DNA from: Bradyrhizobium yuanmingense
Lineage (GTDB): Bacteria; Pseudomonadota; Alphaproteobacteria; Rhizobiales; Xanthobacteraceae
Direction of reading: 5' to 3'
Assembly (NCBI RefSeq): GCF_029167105.1
Contig: NZ_JARFML010000004.1
Span: 186,001 to 250,000 of the forward strand
Length of the DNA: 64,000 nt
Each line of letters starts with the position of its first letter. Positions within the stretch are counted from its first letter, which is position 1. Of the stretch, positions 55,178 to 64,000 are shown in pieces. Below the pieces are notes generated by a model, which saw only the letters and a list, made by a program, of their open reading frames with translations, was not told where the DNA came from and ran no database searches. The position numbers and the translations under genes were made by a program.

Positions 55178-57733
55178 GGCCGGCTGGAACAGCAGCACGG
55201 CGGCGAGCGTCGTCACCAGCGACAGTGCCAGCAGCTTGCCCATGCTGGACGTGCCGGGATGGCTCGACAGCCACAGGCTGCCGAACGCGGTCGCGGTCGT
55301 CAGCGCGCTGAAAAAGATCGCGCGCGTCAGGCTGGTCTGGAGCAGGTTCGTCCTGCCCGAGCGCCAGGCCACGACATAATAGATCTTGAAGGCGACGCCG
55401 ACGCCGAGCAGCAGCGGAAGCGCGACGATGTTGGCGAAGTTGAGCGGCAGGCCGATCAACACGCAGATCTCGAGCGTCACCGCGCCGGCAACCAGCAGCG
55501 GCACCAGTGTCATCAGCACGTCGACGAAGCGGCGAAGCGTGATCCACAGCAGGAGCCCGATCACCAGCAGCGCATAGATGCCGGCGTGGATGAACGCCTT
55601 CACCACGGTGTCGCCGGATTTCAGGATCGAGACCGGCCCGCCGATCGCAGTCGGCTCGGCCTGGAGCACCGCCGCCGCGAATCTGCGCAGCGTATCGTTG
55701 TCGTTGGGATCACCCTTGGGCAGCGCCTCGACCCGAATGATGCCGTCCTTGCTCTTCCAGGCGCTGACGAGATCGGGCGGCAGCGAGCTCAGGGTGACGG
55801 GACCTGCCTGCATCGCGTTCCTGAGCTGGTCGAACACGATCTTCAGTGGCGCGACGAACACGTCCTGCGCGTTGTTGCGCGTGGCCTCGTCGCCGTTGGC
55901 GAGCCTCTCGAGCGCGTCGGCAAGACGGCGCGAGGCAACAGCGCCCGGGCCCTTCGCGTCGCCCGCGGTCCGGCGCAGATTGTCGACCGAAGATTTCAGC
56001 GATTCGACATTCTCCTGGTCCGTCGGCGCCGCGTCGATCTGATCGGGGTTGAGCGCCGGATTCAGCACCTTGGCGCCCTGCGCGATGAGCTTCAGCTTCG
56101 GCGGCTGGTCCTGCGGCACGAAGCTGTCGAGCGACATCACCCTGAGCACCTCGGGCACCTTCTCCAGCTTCGCCTCGACCTGCTTTGCCTGTTCCTCGGA
56201 CGTGGTCATCACGTTGATGGCATTGGCGCCAGTATTGGGGTCCTTGCGCAGATCGAGGAAGGTGGCGATCGACTCGGCGTGCGGATTGCGCAGGTTCATC
56301 GGGTTGAAGTCGAACTTCATGAAGTAGAGCAGCGGCAGGCCGCCGAGCGCGAGCAGCAGCGTGCCGCCGACGATCAGCACCCGATGCTTTTCCAGGAAGT
56401 GATCGAGCGGCGCCAGGAAGGCGTAGCCGACCGGCTCCGGCTCGCCGGGCGGGTTCAGAAGCTTGAGCAGCGCCGGCAGAACGGTGATCGACGAGATGAA
56501 CGCCACCAGCATGCCGACGCCGGCGATCTGGCCGAGCTCTGCGATGCCCTTGTAGTCGGTCGGCATGAAGCAGAGGAAGCCCGCGGCCGTCGCCATCGCC
56601 GCCAGCGACAGCGGCACCGCCGAGCGCTTGGCTGCCAGCACCAGCGCGCCCGCGAGATCGTTGTGCTTGTAGCGCTCCGAGCGGTAGCGGACGCTGTACT
56701 GGATGCCGAAATCGACCCCTAAGCCGACAAACAGCACCGCGAACGCAATCGACAGCAGGTTGAACGATCCGACCATCATCAGGCCGGCCGCTGTCGTGAG
56801 CGCCAGACCGACGAACAGATTGACGAACACCGCGAAGATGATCTTCGACGAATGCAGCGCGAGCCACAGGATGACCAGCACGACGAGAATGGTGCCGACG
56901 GCGTTGACGACCGCCCCCTCCTGAACGGTCGCGTATTCCTCGTTGGCTATCGGCACAGGGCCGGTCAGCCGCACCCGCGCCTGGTATTTGCCGGCAAAAT
57001 CCAGATCCGCCGCCGCTTTCCGGATTGCGTCGGTCGCATCCTTGCCGGGCTCCAGCGCGTTGTAGTCGAGAATCGGCTTGAACTCGATGAAGGTGCGCTT
57101 GTCGGAATCCTTGAGCGGCTCGTCGCTGACGAGCTCGCGCCAGGAGAAGCTGGCGTTGCCCTTGTTGAGCACGGTCTCGACCGTCTGCGCGATCAGGTTG
57201 AAGGGCCGCTCGGTGTTTTCGAGCTTGACCTGGCCGCGCTTGACGCCGGCAAGACCCGTCTCCAGCGCCCCGGTCAGGCCGCGGATCGAGGGATCGCCGG
57301 CCATGATCTCGATCAGCGGCGCGGCGGCTTCGAACTGGCCGGTGATCTTGCCGACCTCCTCGGTCGGCAGGAACAACAGGCCGTTCCGCTCGAAGAACGC
57401 GCCGCTGCCGAGCTGCTGCATCGAGTGGAAGTTGGTCCTGTCGTCCTTCAGCCTGGCATAGAGCGCGTCTGCCGCGGCGCTCGTCATTTCCGGCGTCCTG
57501 GCCTCGACCACAGCGAGGATCATTTCGTTCTGATCGAACGCCTTGTCGAATTGCTGGTCACGCTGCCGCCAGTCCAGATTCTGGGCAATCAGCGAGTTGA
57601 TATCGGTGTTGATGGCGAAGTGGCGAGCGGCGTAATAGCCCGCGGCCACCGAGAGCAGCAGCCCGAGAACGACAACGAGGGAGGCAAACCGGGTGCAGGC
57701 CCTGACGATGGCAACGACGACGCTTTGCAGCAC
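55145..57733 (-). CDS. hpnN: HpnN, RND-type hopanoid transporter
   Basis: HpnN shuttles hopanoids from the inner to the outer membrane. The 862-residue MMPL/RND protein has an N-terminal helix (FASLVVVLGLLLSVAAGYYA), a large periplasmic domain, a first helix group (VVNAVGTILVVLVILWLAL, AVLFVGLGVDFGIQYSVRY, AGFLCFMPTDYKGIAELG), a second periplasmic domain, and a second group (ALLVIGLLLWITLRRFVDVL, ANIVALPLLLGVGVAFKIYY). The pseudo-symmetric arrangement is typical. The start is a GTG at 57733. Its 3' end overlaps the convergent DUF2147 gene by 33 bp. Sits with ispH and hpnH divergent to its right. Confidence 0.93.
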   Translation of the reverse strand: MLQSVVVAIVRACTRFASLVVVLGLLLSVAAGYYAARHFAINTDINSLIAQNLDWRQRDQQFDKAFDQNEMILAVVEARTPEMTSAAADALYARLKDDRTNFHSMQQLGSGAFFERNGLLFLPTEEVGKITGQFEAAAPLIEIMAGDPSIRGLTGALETGLAGVKRGQVKLENTERPFNLIAQTVETVLNKGNASFSWRELVSDEPLKDSDKRTFIEFKPILDYNALEPGKDATDAIRKAAADLDFAGKYQARVRLTGPVPIANEEYATVQEGAVVNAVGTILVVLVILWLALHSSKIIFAVFVNLFVGLALTTAAGLMMVGSFNLLSIAFAVLFVGLGVDFGIQYSVRYRSERYKHNDLAGALVLAAKRSAVPLSLAAMATAAGFLCFMPTDYKGIAELGQIAGVGMLVAFISSITVLPALLKLLNPPGEPEPVGYAFLAPLDHFLEKHRVLIVGGTLLLALGGLPLLYFMKFDFNPMNLRNPHAESIATFLDLRKDPNTGANAINVMTTSEEQAKQVEAKLEKVPEVLRVMSLDSFVPQDQPPKLKLIAQGAKVLNPALNPDQIDAAPTDQENVESLKSSVDNLRRTAGDAKGPGAVASRRLADALERLANGDEATRNNAQDVFVAPLKIVFDQLRNAMQAGPVTLSSLPPDLVSAWKSKDGIIRVEALPKGDPNDNDTLRRFAAAVLQAEPTAIGGPVSILKSGDTVVKAFIHAGIYALLVIGLLLWITLRRFVDVLMTLVPLLVAGAVTLEICVLIGLPLNFANIVALPLLLGVGVAFKIYYVVAWRSGRTNLLQTSLTRAIFFSALTTATAFGSLWLSSHPGTSSMGKLLALSLVTTLAAVLLFQPALMGKPRNLSE

Positions 57734-58185
57734 TTCTTTTCTTTCTGCGGTTAACAGCTTGCCGGAAACGCCCGCTGTTTATCGGAGTTCCCGGCCGAAA
57801 CCTATTGCTGTTTTGGGTGGTTCTCGCCGCCAGAAGGTTCGAGGTAAACGGCGGGAGACCGTGGCAAAATCATGCGGGGCGGCCGGTATAGCCAGGGAGT
57901 TGAGGCGGGAACGTGACGAAGGACTATGCAGGAATGTCGCGCACGCAGGCACCACAATCCCTACTAAAATACCTCATAGACGCCCCCTCAGCGGTTCCAC
58001 CTTCCCCTATCGCCGATTTTTTGACACAAAGTATTGCGCCTCCATGCGCCGGAGCCGTCCACAGGGTGGGTGGCTACCGCAGGTGCGAACCAATGGTGCG
58101 GATATTGCAACTCATTGGTCAGTATCGGAGTGCCGCTTGGGGACTGCAAAGAGCGGATTGGTGCAACTTGCGTGATGGGCGTCCA
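57734..58185. other. 452-bp divergent region between hpnN and ispH
   Basis: This stretch must contain the promoters of hpnN (minus) and ispH-hpnH (plus). A frame open upstream of ispH from 57913 is not conserved and is not considered part of the protein. It is AT-richer in the middle (CTACTAAAATACCTCATAG near 57961). I could not pick a confident promoter or riboswitch. Confidence 0.5.
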
Positions 58186-59112
58186 ATGGAAGTTTATCTG
58201 GCGCAACCGCGCGGCTTCTGCGCGGGGGTGGTGCGAGCAATCGAGATCGTGGAGCGGGCGCTGGAGAAGTACGGCCCGCCCGTCTACGTGCGCCATGAGA
58301 TCGTGCACAACAAATACGTCGTCGAGAGCCTGAAGGCCAAAGGCGCCATCTTCGTCGAGGAACTCTCCGAGGTACCGCCAAAGGCGGTGACGGTGTTCAG
58401 CGCCCATGGCGTCGCCCGCAGCGTCGAGGAAGAGGCCGCCGCGCGGGACCTTCCGGTGCTCAATGCCACCTGCCCGCTGGTCACGAAAGTTCACAATCAG
58501 GGGAAGCGCTACATCGGCAAGGGCCGCACCCTGATCCTGATCGGCCATGCCGGCCATCCCGAGGTCGAGGGCACGATGGGCCAGGTCCCGGGGCCGGTGC
58601 AGCTTGTCCAGAGCGTTGAAGAGGTTAAGGCACTGACCCTGCCGGCGGATACGCCAGTGGCCTACATCACCCAGACCACCCTGTCGGTCGACGACACCAA
58701 GGACATCATCGCGGCCCTTCAGGCCCGCTTTACAGACATTCAAGGTCCGGATATCCGGGATATCTGCTATGCGACACAGAACCGCCAATCTGCGGTAAGG
58801 GACTTGAGCAAGCTGGTCGACGTGATCTTGGTGGTGGGCGCTGCCAACAGCTCGAACTCGAACCGGCTCCGCGAAATCGGCACTGAGGCCGGCGTCGCGA
58901 GTTATTTGATTGCCGACGGCAGCGAGCTCAATCCGGAGTGGTTGAAGGATGCCAGGACCGTCGGCGTCACGGCCGGCGCTTCGGCGCCCGAGGTACTCGT
59001 GGATGACGTGATCGAAGCGATGCGGCGGATCGGACCGGTGAAGGTCTCGGTGTTGCCGGGCCGCGAGGAAAACATCGAATTCCGGCTTCCGGCCCAACTG
59101 GCCGCGAGCTGA
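58186..59112 (+). CDS. ispH: 4-hydroxy-3-methylbut-2-enyl diphosphate reductase
   Basis: IspH performs the last step of the MEP pathway, making IPP and DMAPP through a [4Fe-4S] cluster. The 308-residue protein has the three cluster cysteines in their usual contexts: Cys12 in [12 protein letters not shown], one in [12 protein letters not shown] (~residue 95) and one in [21 protein letters not shown] and [13 protein letters not shown] are further family blocks, and a SSNSNRL stretch binds the diphosphate. ATG 58186 gives the normal length. It directly precedes hpnH by 36 bp and supplies precursors for squalene. Confidence 0.96.
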   Translation: MEVYLAQPRGFCAGVVRAIEIVERALEKYGPPVYVRHEIVHNKYVVESLKAKGAIFVEELSEVPPKAVTVFSAHGVARSVEEEAAARDLPVLNATCPLVTKVHNQGKRYIGKGRTLILIGHAGHPEVEGTMGQVPGPVQLVQSVEEVKALTLPADTPVAYITQTTLSVDDTKDIIAALQARFTDIQGPDIRDICYATQNRQSAVRDLSKLVDVILVVGAANSSNSNRLREIGTEAGVASYLIADGSELNPEWLKDARTVGVTAGASAPEVLVDDVIEAMRRIGPVKVSVLPGREENIEFRLPAQLAAS

Positions 59113-59148
59113 CCCACCCGAATTGAAAAGCCCAGAAAGAAACCTGTA

Positions 59149-60309
<1,161 letters not shown>

Positions 60310-60323
60310 AGCGCAGAGCCCGC

Positions 60324-60398
60324 AGCCCGGATGGAGCGCAAGCGAAGTCCGGGATGGTCTCTCCGAGGCCCCGGATTACGCTTCGCTCCATCCGGGCT
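60324..60398. repeat. Palindromic repeat after hpnH
   Basis: Arms at 60324-60353 and 60370-60398 share AGCCCGGATGGAGCG and the CCGGG end, with one small indel, around a short loop. It lies 14 bp after the hpnH stop, just before the terminator hairpin at 60417. Confidence 0.78.
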
Positions 60399-60416
60399 AC
60401 GAACGTCGAAACAAAA

Positions 60417-60450
60417 GGCCCGGACGCCAATGGCGACCGGGCCGTTTCTT
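60417..60450. terminator. Bidirectional terminator between convergent hpnH and hpnG
   Basis: GGCCCGG (60417-60423) pairs with CCGGGCC (60437-60443), and CGCC/GGCG extend the stem around an AAT loop with one A-A bulge. GTTTCTTTATTC follows on the plus strand, and the opposite strand reads TTTTGTTTC beyond the stem, so the hairpin can serve both transcripts. Confidence 0.82.
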
Positions 60451-60473
60451 TATTCTCAGATCGAAGCCCCCGC

Positions 60474-61223
60474 TCACGCCGCCTTCGACACCAGTTCCTC
60501 GCTCTCGACGAACTCCGTTCCGATCAAATAATCCCGGCAGCCGCGCAAGCTCCGCAGCGCGCGGTTGAAGTCGATGCCGGTCGAGACCAGGGCATGCAGC
60601 GTTGCCGGATTGCGCACGATGCCGCGCAGCACGGCTCCGAGGTCGATCTGGCCGTTCGGCTTGATCGCGGCGCGGGCAAGCGCCGGCAGCGCGCGGTGGG
60701 CGGGGTCGCTGATGACGCGGACCGCGGCGAAGGGCAGCCCGGCCTCGGCGGCGTAGGCCGCGGCGATGTGGCTTTCCATGTCGACCGCGGCGGCCCCCGT
60801 CTCGGAGTGCAGGGCCGCCTTGCAGGCGCGCTTCGTGACCACTTCCTCGGCACCGGCGAGGCTGCCGCGCACCACGCGGCGGCGGCCGGAGGTCAGGCGC
60901 TCGATCAGCTCGTCGCCAAGCGACAGGCCGGCGGCCCAGCGGGTGTCGCCGGAGAGCACCTCGGTCGCCAGCACGACGTCGCCGGAGCGCAAGCTCGGGT
61001 CGAGCCCGCCGGCCACGCCGAACGAGATCACGCCGCGAATCGTCTCAGGATCCACCACCGTCAGAAGCGCCCGCAACTGGGTCGGGCTGCTGGATGAACA
61101 GATGACCGCCATTCCGGGCCCCGCCGCGATGCGGGCCTCCTGAACCAATCCGGTCACGATCAGTATCGGCCGCGGGTCGATGGCCTGACCCGCGGTAATA
61201 TAGTCCCCCGTCCCCAAAGTCAC
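60474..61223 (-). CDS. hpnG: HpnG, adenosylhopane phosphorylase
   Basis: HpnG removes adenine from adenosylhopane to give ribosylhopane. The 249-residue protein has a nucleoside-phosphorylase pattern: ILIVTGLVQEARIAAGPG, GVISFGVAGGLDPSLRSGDV, AAVDMESHIAAAYAAEAGLP with the catalytic Glu/Met motif, and VRVISDPAHRALP. The start is a GTG at 61223 that overlaps the shc stop as GTGA, so translation is coupled. The frame is open further upstream, but that part is the shadow of shc. Confidence 0.92.
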   Translation of the reverse strand: MTLGTGDYITAGQAIDPRPILIVTGLVQEARIAAGPGMAVICSSSSPTQLRALLTVVDPETIRGVISFGVAGGLDPSLRSGDVVLATEVLSGDTRWAAGLSLGDELIERLTSGRRRVVRGSLAGAEEVVTKRACKAALHSETGAAAVDMESHIAAAYAAEAGLPFAAVRVISDPAHRALPALARAAIKPNGQIDLGAVLRGIVRNPATLHALVSTGIDFNRALRSLRGCRDYLIGTEFVESEELVSKAA

Positions 61224-63217
61224 ATTCCGACCCCTACCACCCTGCTGTTGGTGTTCCGCAAGTTCCGATACCGCGCCAACGCCCACAGCGGAAAGAACTT
61301 TGGGTAACCATGATAACGTAGATAGAACACGCGGGGGAAGCCTGTGGCGGTGTACCGCTGCTCGTCCCACAGTCCTTTTTTGTCTTGTGTTGCAATCAGG
61401 TACTCCACCCCGCGGGCGACGGCCGGGTGATCAACCTCGCCTGCCGCCATCAGGGCAAGCAAGGCCCATGCCGTTTGCGAGGCGGTCGAGGGGGCGGCCT
61501 CCCAGCCCTTGTAGTCGAGCCGGTAGCTGACGGCGTCCTCGCCCCAGCCGCCGTCGTCGTTCTGGATGGAGGTCAGCCAGGCCGCCGCCTTGCGGATCAT
61601 GGGGTCCTTGTGGTCGACGCCGGCCATGTTGAGGGCGCACAGCACTGACCAGGTTCCATAGATGAAGTTCATACCCCAGCGGCCGTACCAGGACCCTTCC
61701 GGGTGCTGGGTCTTCCGCAAATAGGCGACCCCGGCGGCCACCTGCTTGCTGGTCTTGGCGGTCTCACCGAGCTGGGCCAGCATCGAGATGCATCGCGCCG
61801 TGACGTCCTCAGTCGGCGGATCGAGTAGCGCGCCATGGTCCGAGAACGGGATGTTGTTGAGGTAATATTCGAGGTTGTTGACGTCGAAGGCGGCCCAGCC
61901 ACCGTCGTCGCTCTGCATGCCCTCGATCCACTCCCGGCCGCGGGCGATCGCGTCGTCATAGCCGGCCGCACCGTGCTCCCGACGCATGCGGTCCATCGAC
62001 ATCACCACGACGGCGGTGTCGTCGAGATCGGGGTAATGGGCATTGTTGTATTGGAAGGCCCAGCCGCCCGGGCGCACGTCGGGCCGCTTCACCGCCCAGT
62101 CGCCCTTCACCTCGAGCTCCTGTCTCGGGATCAGCCAGTCGAGGCCCTGCTTGGCGGCCGGCACCGCCTTGTCACCGCCGGCCTCCAGCAGCGCATGCGC
62201 GGTGAGCGTCGTGTCCCACACCGGAGAGACGCAGGGCTGGCAATAGGCTTCGTCGTCCCTGATGACGAGCAACTTGTCGATGCCCCGGCGCGTGATCGCG
62301 CGTGGCGGGAAGTTCTCGTCCTTGCCGAGGGCGTCGTACATCATGACGATGTTGGCCATGGGCGGGTAGATCGCGCCCATGCCGTCCTCGCCGTTGAGCC
62401 GTTCCTCGGTGAAGGCGAGCGCAGCGTCGATCGCGCGCTTGCGCAGACTCTTCGGAAACAGCGGCTCGATCACGCGCAGGATCGCATCGAGCGAACGAAA
62501 CAACAGAAACCAGGCCATGCTCTGGTGCGGCGCCTTGGCGGTCATGCCGATCGAGCGCGGGTCCTGCAGGAACAATTCGTCGATGCCGACGCCTTTCGGA
62601 TTCCTTGCGCGCGGCTTCAGCGCGGCGATCACCATCAGCGGCACCATCGTCGTGCGCGCCCAATAGGAGATCTTGTTGAGGTGGAACGGCGACCAGAACG
62701 GCAGCAGCACGATCTCGATCGGCAGCACCGGCACCGCGCGCCAGGTCACGACACCGAAGGTTGCGAGAAGGAAGCGGGTGAAGACGTTGCTGTTGATCGC
62801 GCCGCCGCGGGCATGGATTGCCTCGCGCGCCCGCACCATATGCGGCGCGTCGATGGAGTCGCCGATCATCTTCAGCGCGAAGTACGCCTTCACGCTGGCG
62901 CTCATGTCGAACTCGCCGTCATGCACCAGCGGCCAGCCGCCATGGGCGCCCTGGATGCGGCGCAGATAGTTGCCGATCTTGGCTTCGAGCACGGTGTCGA
63001 CGGGCTCGGCGAGATAGTGGCGCAGCAGAACGTACTCGGCCGGAATTGTGCAATCGGCCTCGAGCTCGAACACCCAATGGCCGTCGGATTGCTGGAAGCC
63101 GAGGATGCCCTGGGTGGCCGACGCAATGCTCGATTCCAAAGCTTCGCGGCTGGTCGCGGTCACGGAATCCATGTCGCTCGATTGCTCCGATAGTCGATTG
63201 AAAGTTGACCGGGACAT
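61220..63217 (-). CDS. shc: Squalene-hopene cyclase
   Basis: Shc cyclises squalene to hopene/hopanol in one membrane-bound reaction. The 665-residue protein has the catalytic protonating motif DLDDT (Asp397, Asp399, Asp400 from this start) and many QW repeats (QSDGHWVFELE, GAHGGWPLVHDGEF, QSDDGGWAAFD, PEGSWYGRWG, QNDDGGWGEDAVSY, TASQTAWALLALMA). Two other starts are possible: ATG 63172 (650 residues), whose MDSVTAT resembles other family N-termini, and 63280 (686 residues), which would overlap hpnE. The gap from hpnE is 19 bp, and hpnG overlaps by 4 bp. Confidence 0.95.
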   Translation of the reverse strand: MSRSTFNRLSEQSSDMDSVTATSREALESSIASATQGILGFQQSDGHWVFELEADCTIPAEYVLLRHYLAEPVDTVLEAKIGNYLRRIQGAHGGWPLVHDGEFDMSASVKAYFALKMIGDSIDAPHMVRAREAIHARGGAINSNVFTRFLLATFGVVTWRAVPVLPIEIVLLPFWSPFHLNKISYWARTTMVPLMVIAALKPRARNPKGVGIDELFLQDPRSIGMTAKAPHQSMAWFLLFRSLDAILRVIEPLFPKSLRKRAIDAALAFTEERLNGEDGMGAIYPPMANIVMMYDALGKDENFPPRAITRRGIDKLLVIRDDEAYCQPCVSPVWDTTLTAHALLEAGGDKAVPAAKQGLDWLIPRQELEVKGDWAVKRPDVRPGGWAFQYNNAHYPDLDDTAVVVMSMDRMRREHGAAGYDDAIARGREWIEGMQSDDGGWAAFDVNNLEYYLNNIPFSDHGALLDPPTEDVTARCISMLAQLGETAKTSKQVAAGVAYLRKTQHPEGSWYGRWGMNFIYGTWSVLCALNMAGVDHKDPMIRKAAAWLTSIQNDDGGWGEDAVSYRLDYKGWEAAPSTASQTAWALLALMAAGEVDHPAVARGVEYLIATQDKKGLWDEQRYTATGFPRVFYLRYHGYPKFFPLWALARYRNLRNTNSRVVGVGM

Positions 63218-63236
63218 TTGCCCGCCAGGCCGCCTT

Positions 63237-64000
63237 TCAGGATCCTTTGGCGGCCAGAACCAGATCGGCGGCGCGGTCACCCGACCGGACCGATCCCTCG
63301 ATGGTTGCTGGCAATCCCGTAGCAGTCCAGTCGCCGGCGAGGAACAGGTTTTTCAGCGCAGTGACCGGCCCGGGACGCAGGGCGTTCTGGGCCGGCGTCG
63401 CCGCAAATGTGGCGCGGCGCTCGCGCACGATCTGCCAAGGAGGCAGCTCACCGGATACACCTCCCGCCTGGCAGACCTCGTTCCAGATCGTCTGCGCCAG
63501 TTCCTCGCGCGGCATGTCGACCAGGCGGTCGCCATTGCTGATGGTCACCGAGAGCCGGTTCGGGAACGCGAACAGCCATTCCACCACGCCGCCGATCACG
63601 CCGAGGATGGGCGCCGAGCCCGGCGGCGGCTCAAAGCGGAAATGCGCGTTCACAATGGCGCGGAATTCGGTCGGCGTCTTCAGCCCCGGCAGCAGGTTAG
63701 CTGCCGCGCGCGGCGGCACCGCCATCACGACGACATCGCCCGCGCCGAGCTGGATCAAATCCTCGCCGCCGAAATTCAGCGCGGTCACCTTGCCGTCCGT
63801 GCTGACGAACGAGCGCAGCTCATGGCCGAGCTGAACGGTGTGGCCACGCTCCTGCAGAAACTTCACGGCGGGCTCGATCAGAACCGCGCTGAGTCCGTCG
63901 CGCGCAATCAGCGGACGGCAGGCCTGCCCGCCCGCAAGCAGCGTCTCGCGCACGATCGCGCCGGCGAGCCCGGCCGAGCCCTCGGGCGGATCGACGTTGA
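63237..64000 (-). CDS. hpnE: HpnE, squalene-forming FAD oxidoreductase, N-terminus beyond window
   Basis: This is the C-terminal ~254 residues of an amine-oxidase-like flavoprotein of the hpn cluster; the N-terminus lies beyond the right edge. It contains ALNFGGEDLIQLGAGDVVVM (FAD/substrate domain) and the FAD-closing block NLFLAGDWTATGLPATIEGS, followed by VRSGDRAADLVLAA. HpnE reduces hydroxysqualene to squalene in the HpnCDE route. It ends 19 bp before shc and shares its direction, so hpnE-shc-hpnG form one operon. Confidence 0.92.
   Translation of the reverse strand, partial: NVDPPEGSAGLAGAIVRETLLAGGQACRPLIARDGLSAVLIEPAVKFLQERGHTVQLGHELRSFVSTDGKVTALNFGGEDLIQLGAGDVVVMAVPPRAAANLLPGLKTPTEFRAIVNAHFRFEPPPGSAPILGVIGGVVEWLFAFPNRLSVTISNGDRLVDMPREELAQTIWNEVCQAGGVSGELPPWQIVRERRATFAATPAQNALRPGPVTALKNLFLAGDWTATGLPATIEGSVRSGDRAADLVLAAKGS

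Noticed and set aside
57913..58185. A longer ispH starting at 57913
   Set aside because: The added 91 residues are not conserved, and [15 protein letters not shown] at 58186 is the family start with Cys12 in place.
60474..61370. A longer HpnG beginning inside shc
   Set aside because: Extra N-terminal residues are antisense-free shadow of shc; the GTG at 61223 gives the family start and a 4-bp overlap.

Overview
The window reads as chromosomal DNA of a high-GC alphaproteobacterium, most likely Bradyrhizobium or a close Nitrobacteraceae relative. This is inferred from gene content: a hopanoid (hpn) cluster with hpnN and hpnO, a TIGR03808/TIGR03809-type gene pair, an imuA-imuB-dnaE2 cassette with a GTTC-N7-GTTC LexA box, and many families of intergenic palindromic repeats typical of that group. 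No rRNA, tRNA, CRISPR array, phage or insertion sequence was recognised.

Layout. 1-4041 (minus): a truncated M20 dipeptidase, a GT87-type membrane mannosyltransferase and a HerA-like ATPase. 4392-5189: two small unknown or DUF4332 genes. 5376-7094: the folate genes folP-folB-folK. 7176-11688: methylmalonyl-CoA mutase mutA and mutB with a GFA-family gene between them. 11831-15695: an SRPBCC protein and a tripartite tricarboxylate transporter (TctC, TctB, TctA). 15748-17390: the mutase chaperone meaB overlapping a pyroglutamyl-peptidase-like gene. 17591-19820: a Tat-exported beta-helix protein converging on a TIGR03809-like gene. 20304-23297 (minus): an ECF sigma factor, its anti-sigma factor and a secreted subtilase. 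23735-26059: a diguanylate cyclase and a DUF2336 protein. 26070-27256 (minus): a second ECF sigma factor with an NrsF-type anti-sigma factor. 27547-33139: a secreted charge-rich protein, an enoyl-CoA hydratase, a TolC-type protein, a P-loop kinase-like protein, an amidohydrolase and a LysE exporter. 33146-37542 (minus): a heavy-metal RND pump and its adaptor. 37993-40250: a small membrane protein, an SDR flanked by palindromic repeats, and an orphan HEATH-motif protein.

40383-48979 is a DNA-damage island. imuA-imuB-dnaE2 (minus) faces a radical SAM protein and a UdgX-like uracil-DNA-binding protein (plus) across one shared LexA box at 46205-46219. The dnaE2 gene carries an in-frame 121-bp nested palindromic element that adds about 41 residues. 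49085-52943 holds an M20 amidohydrolase, a GMC oxidoreductase and an alpha/beta hydrolase.

52982-64000 is the hopanoid cluster: hpnO, a DUF2147 gene, hpnN, ispH, hpnH, hpnG, shc and a truncated hpnE. HpnE makes squalene, Shc cyclises it, HpnH adds adenosine, HpnG removes adenine, HpnO installs the amine of aminobacteriohopanetriol, HpnN moves hopanoids to the outer membrane, and IspH supplies the isoprenoid precursor.

Best leads: the shared-LexA-box repair island, the in-frame palindromic element in dnaE2, and the sigma/anti-sigma/subtilase operon in which the anti-sigma periplasmic domain looks like a subtilase prodomain.
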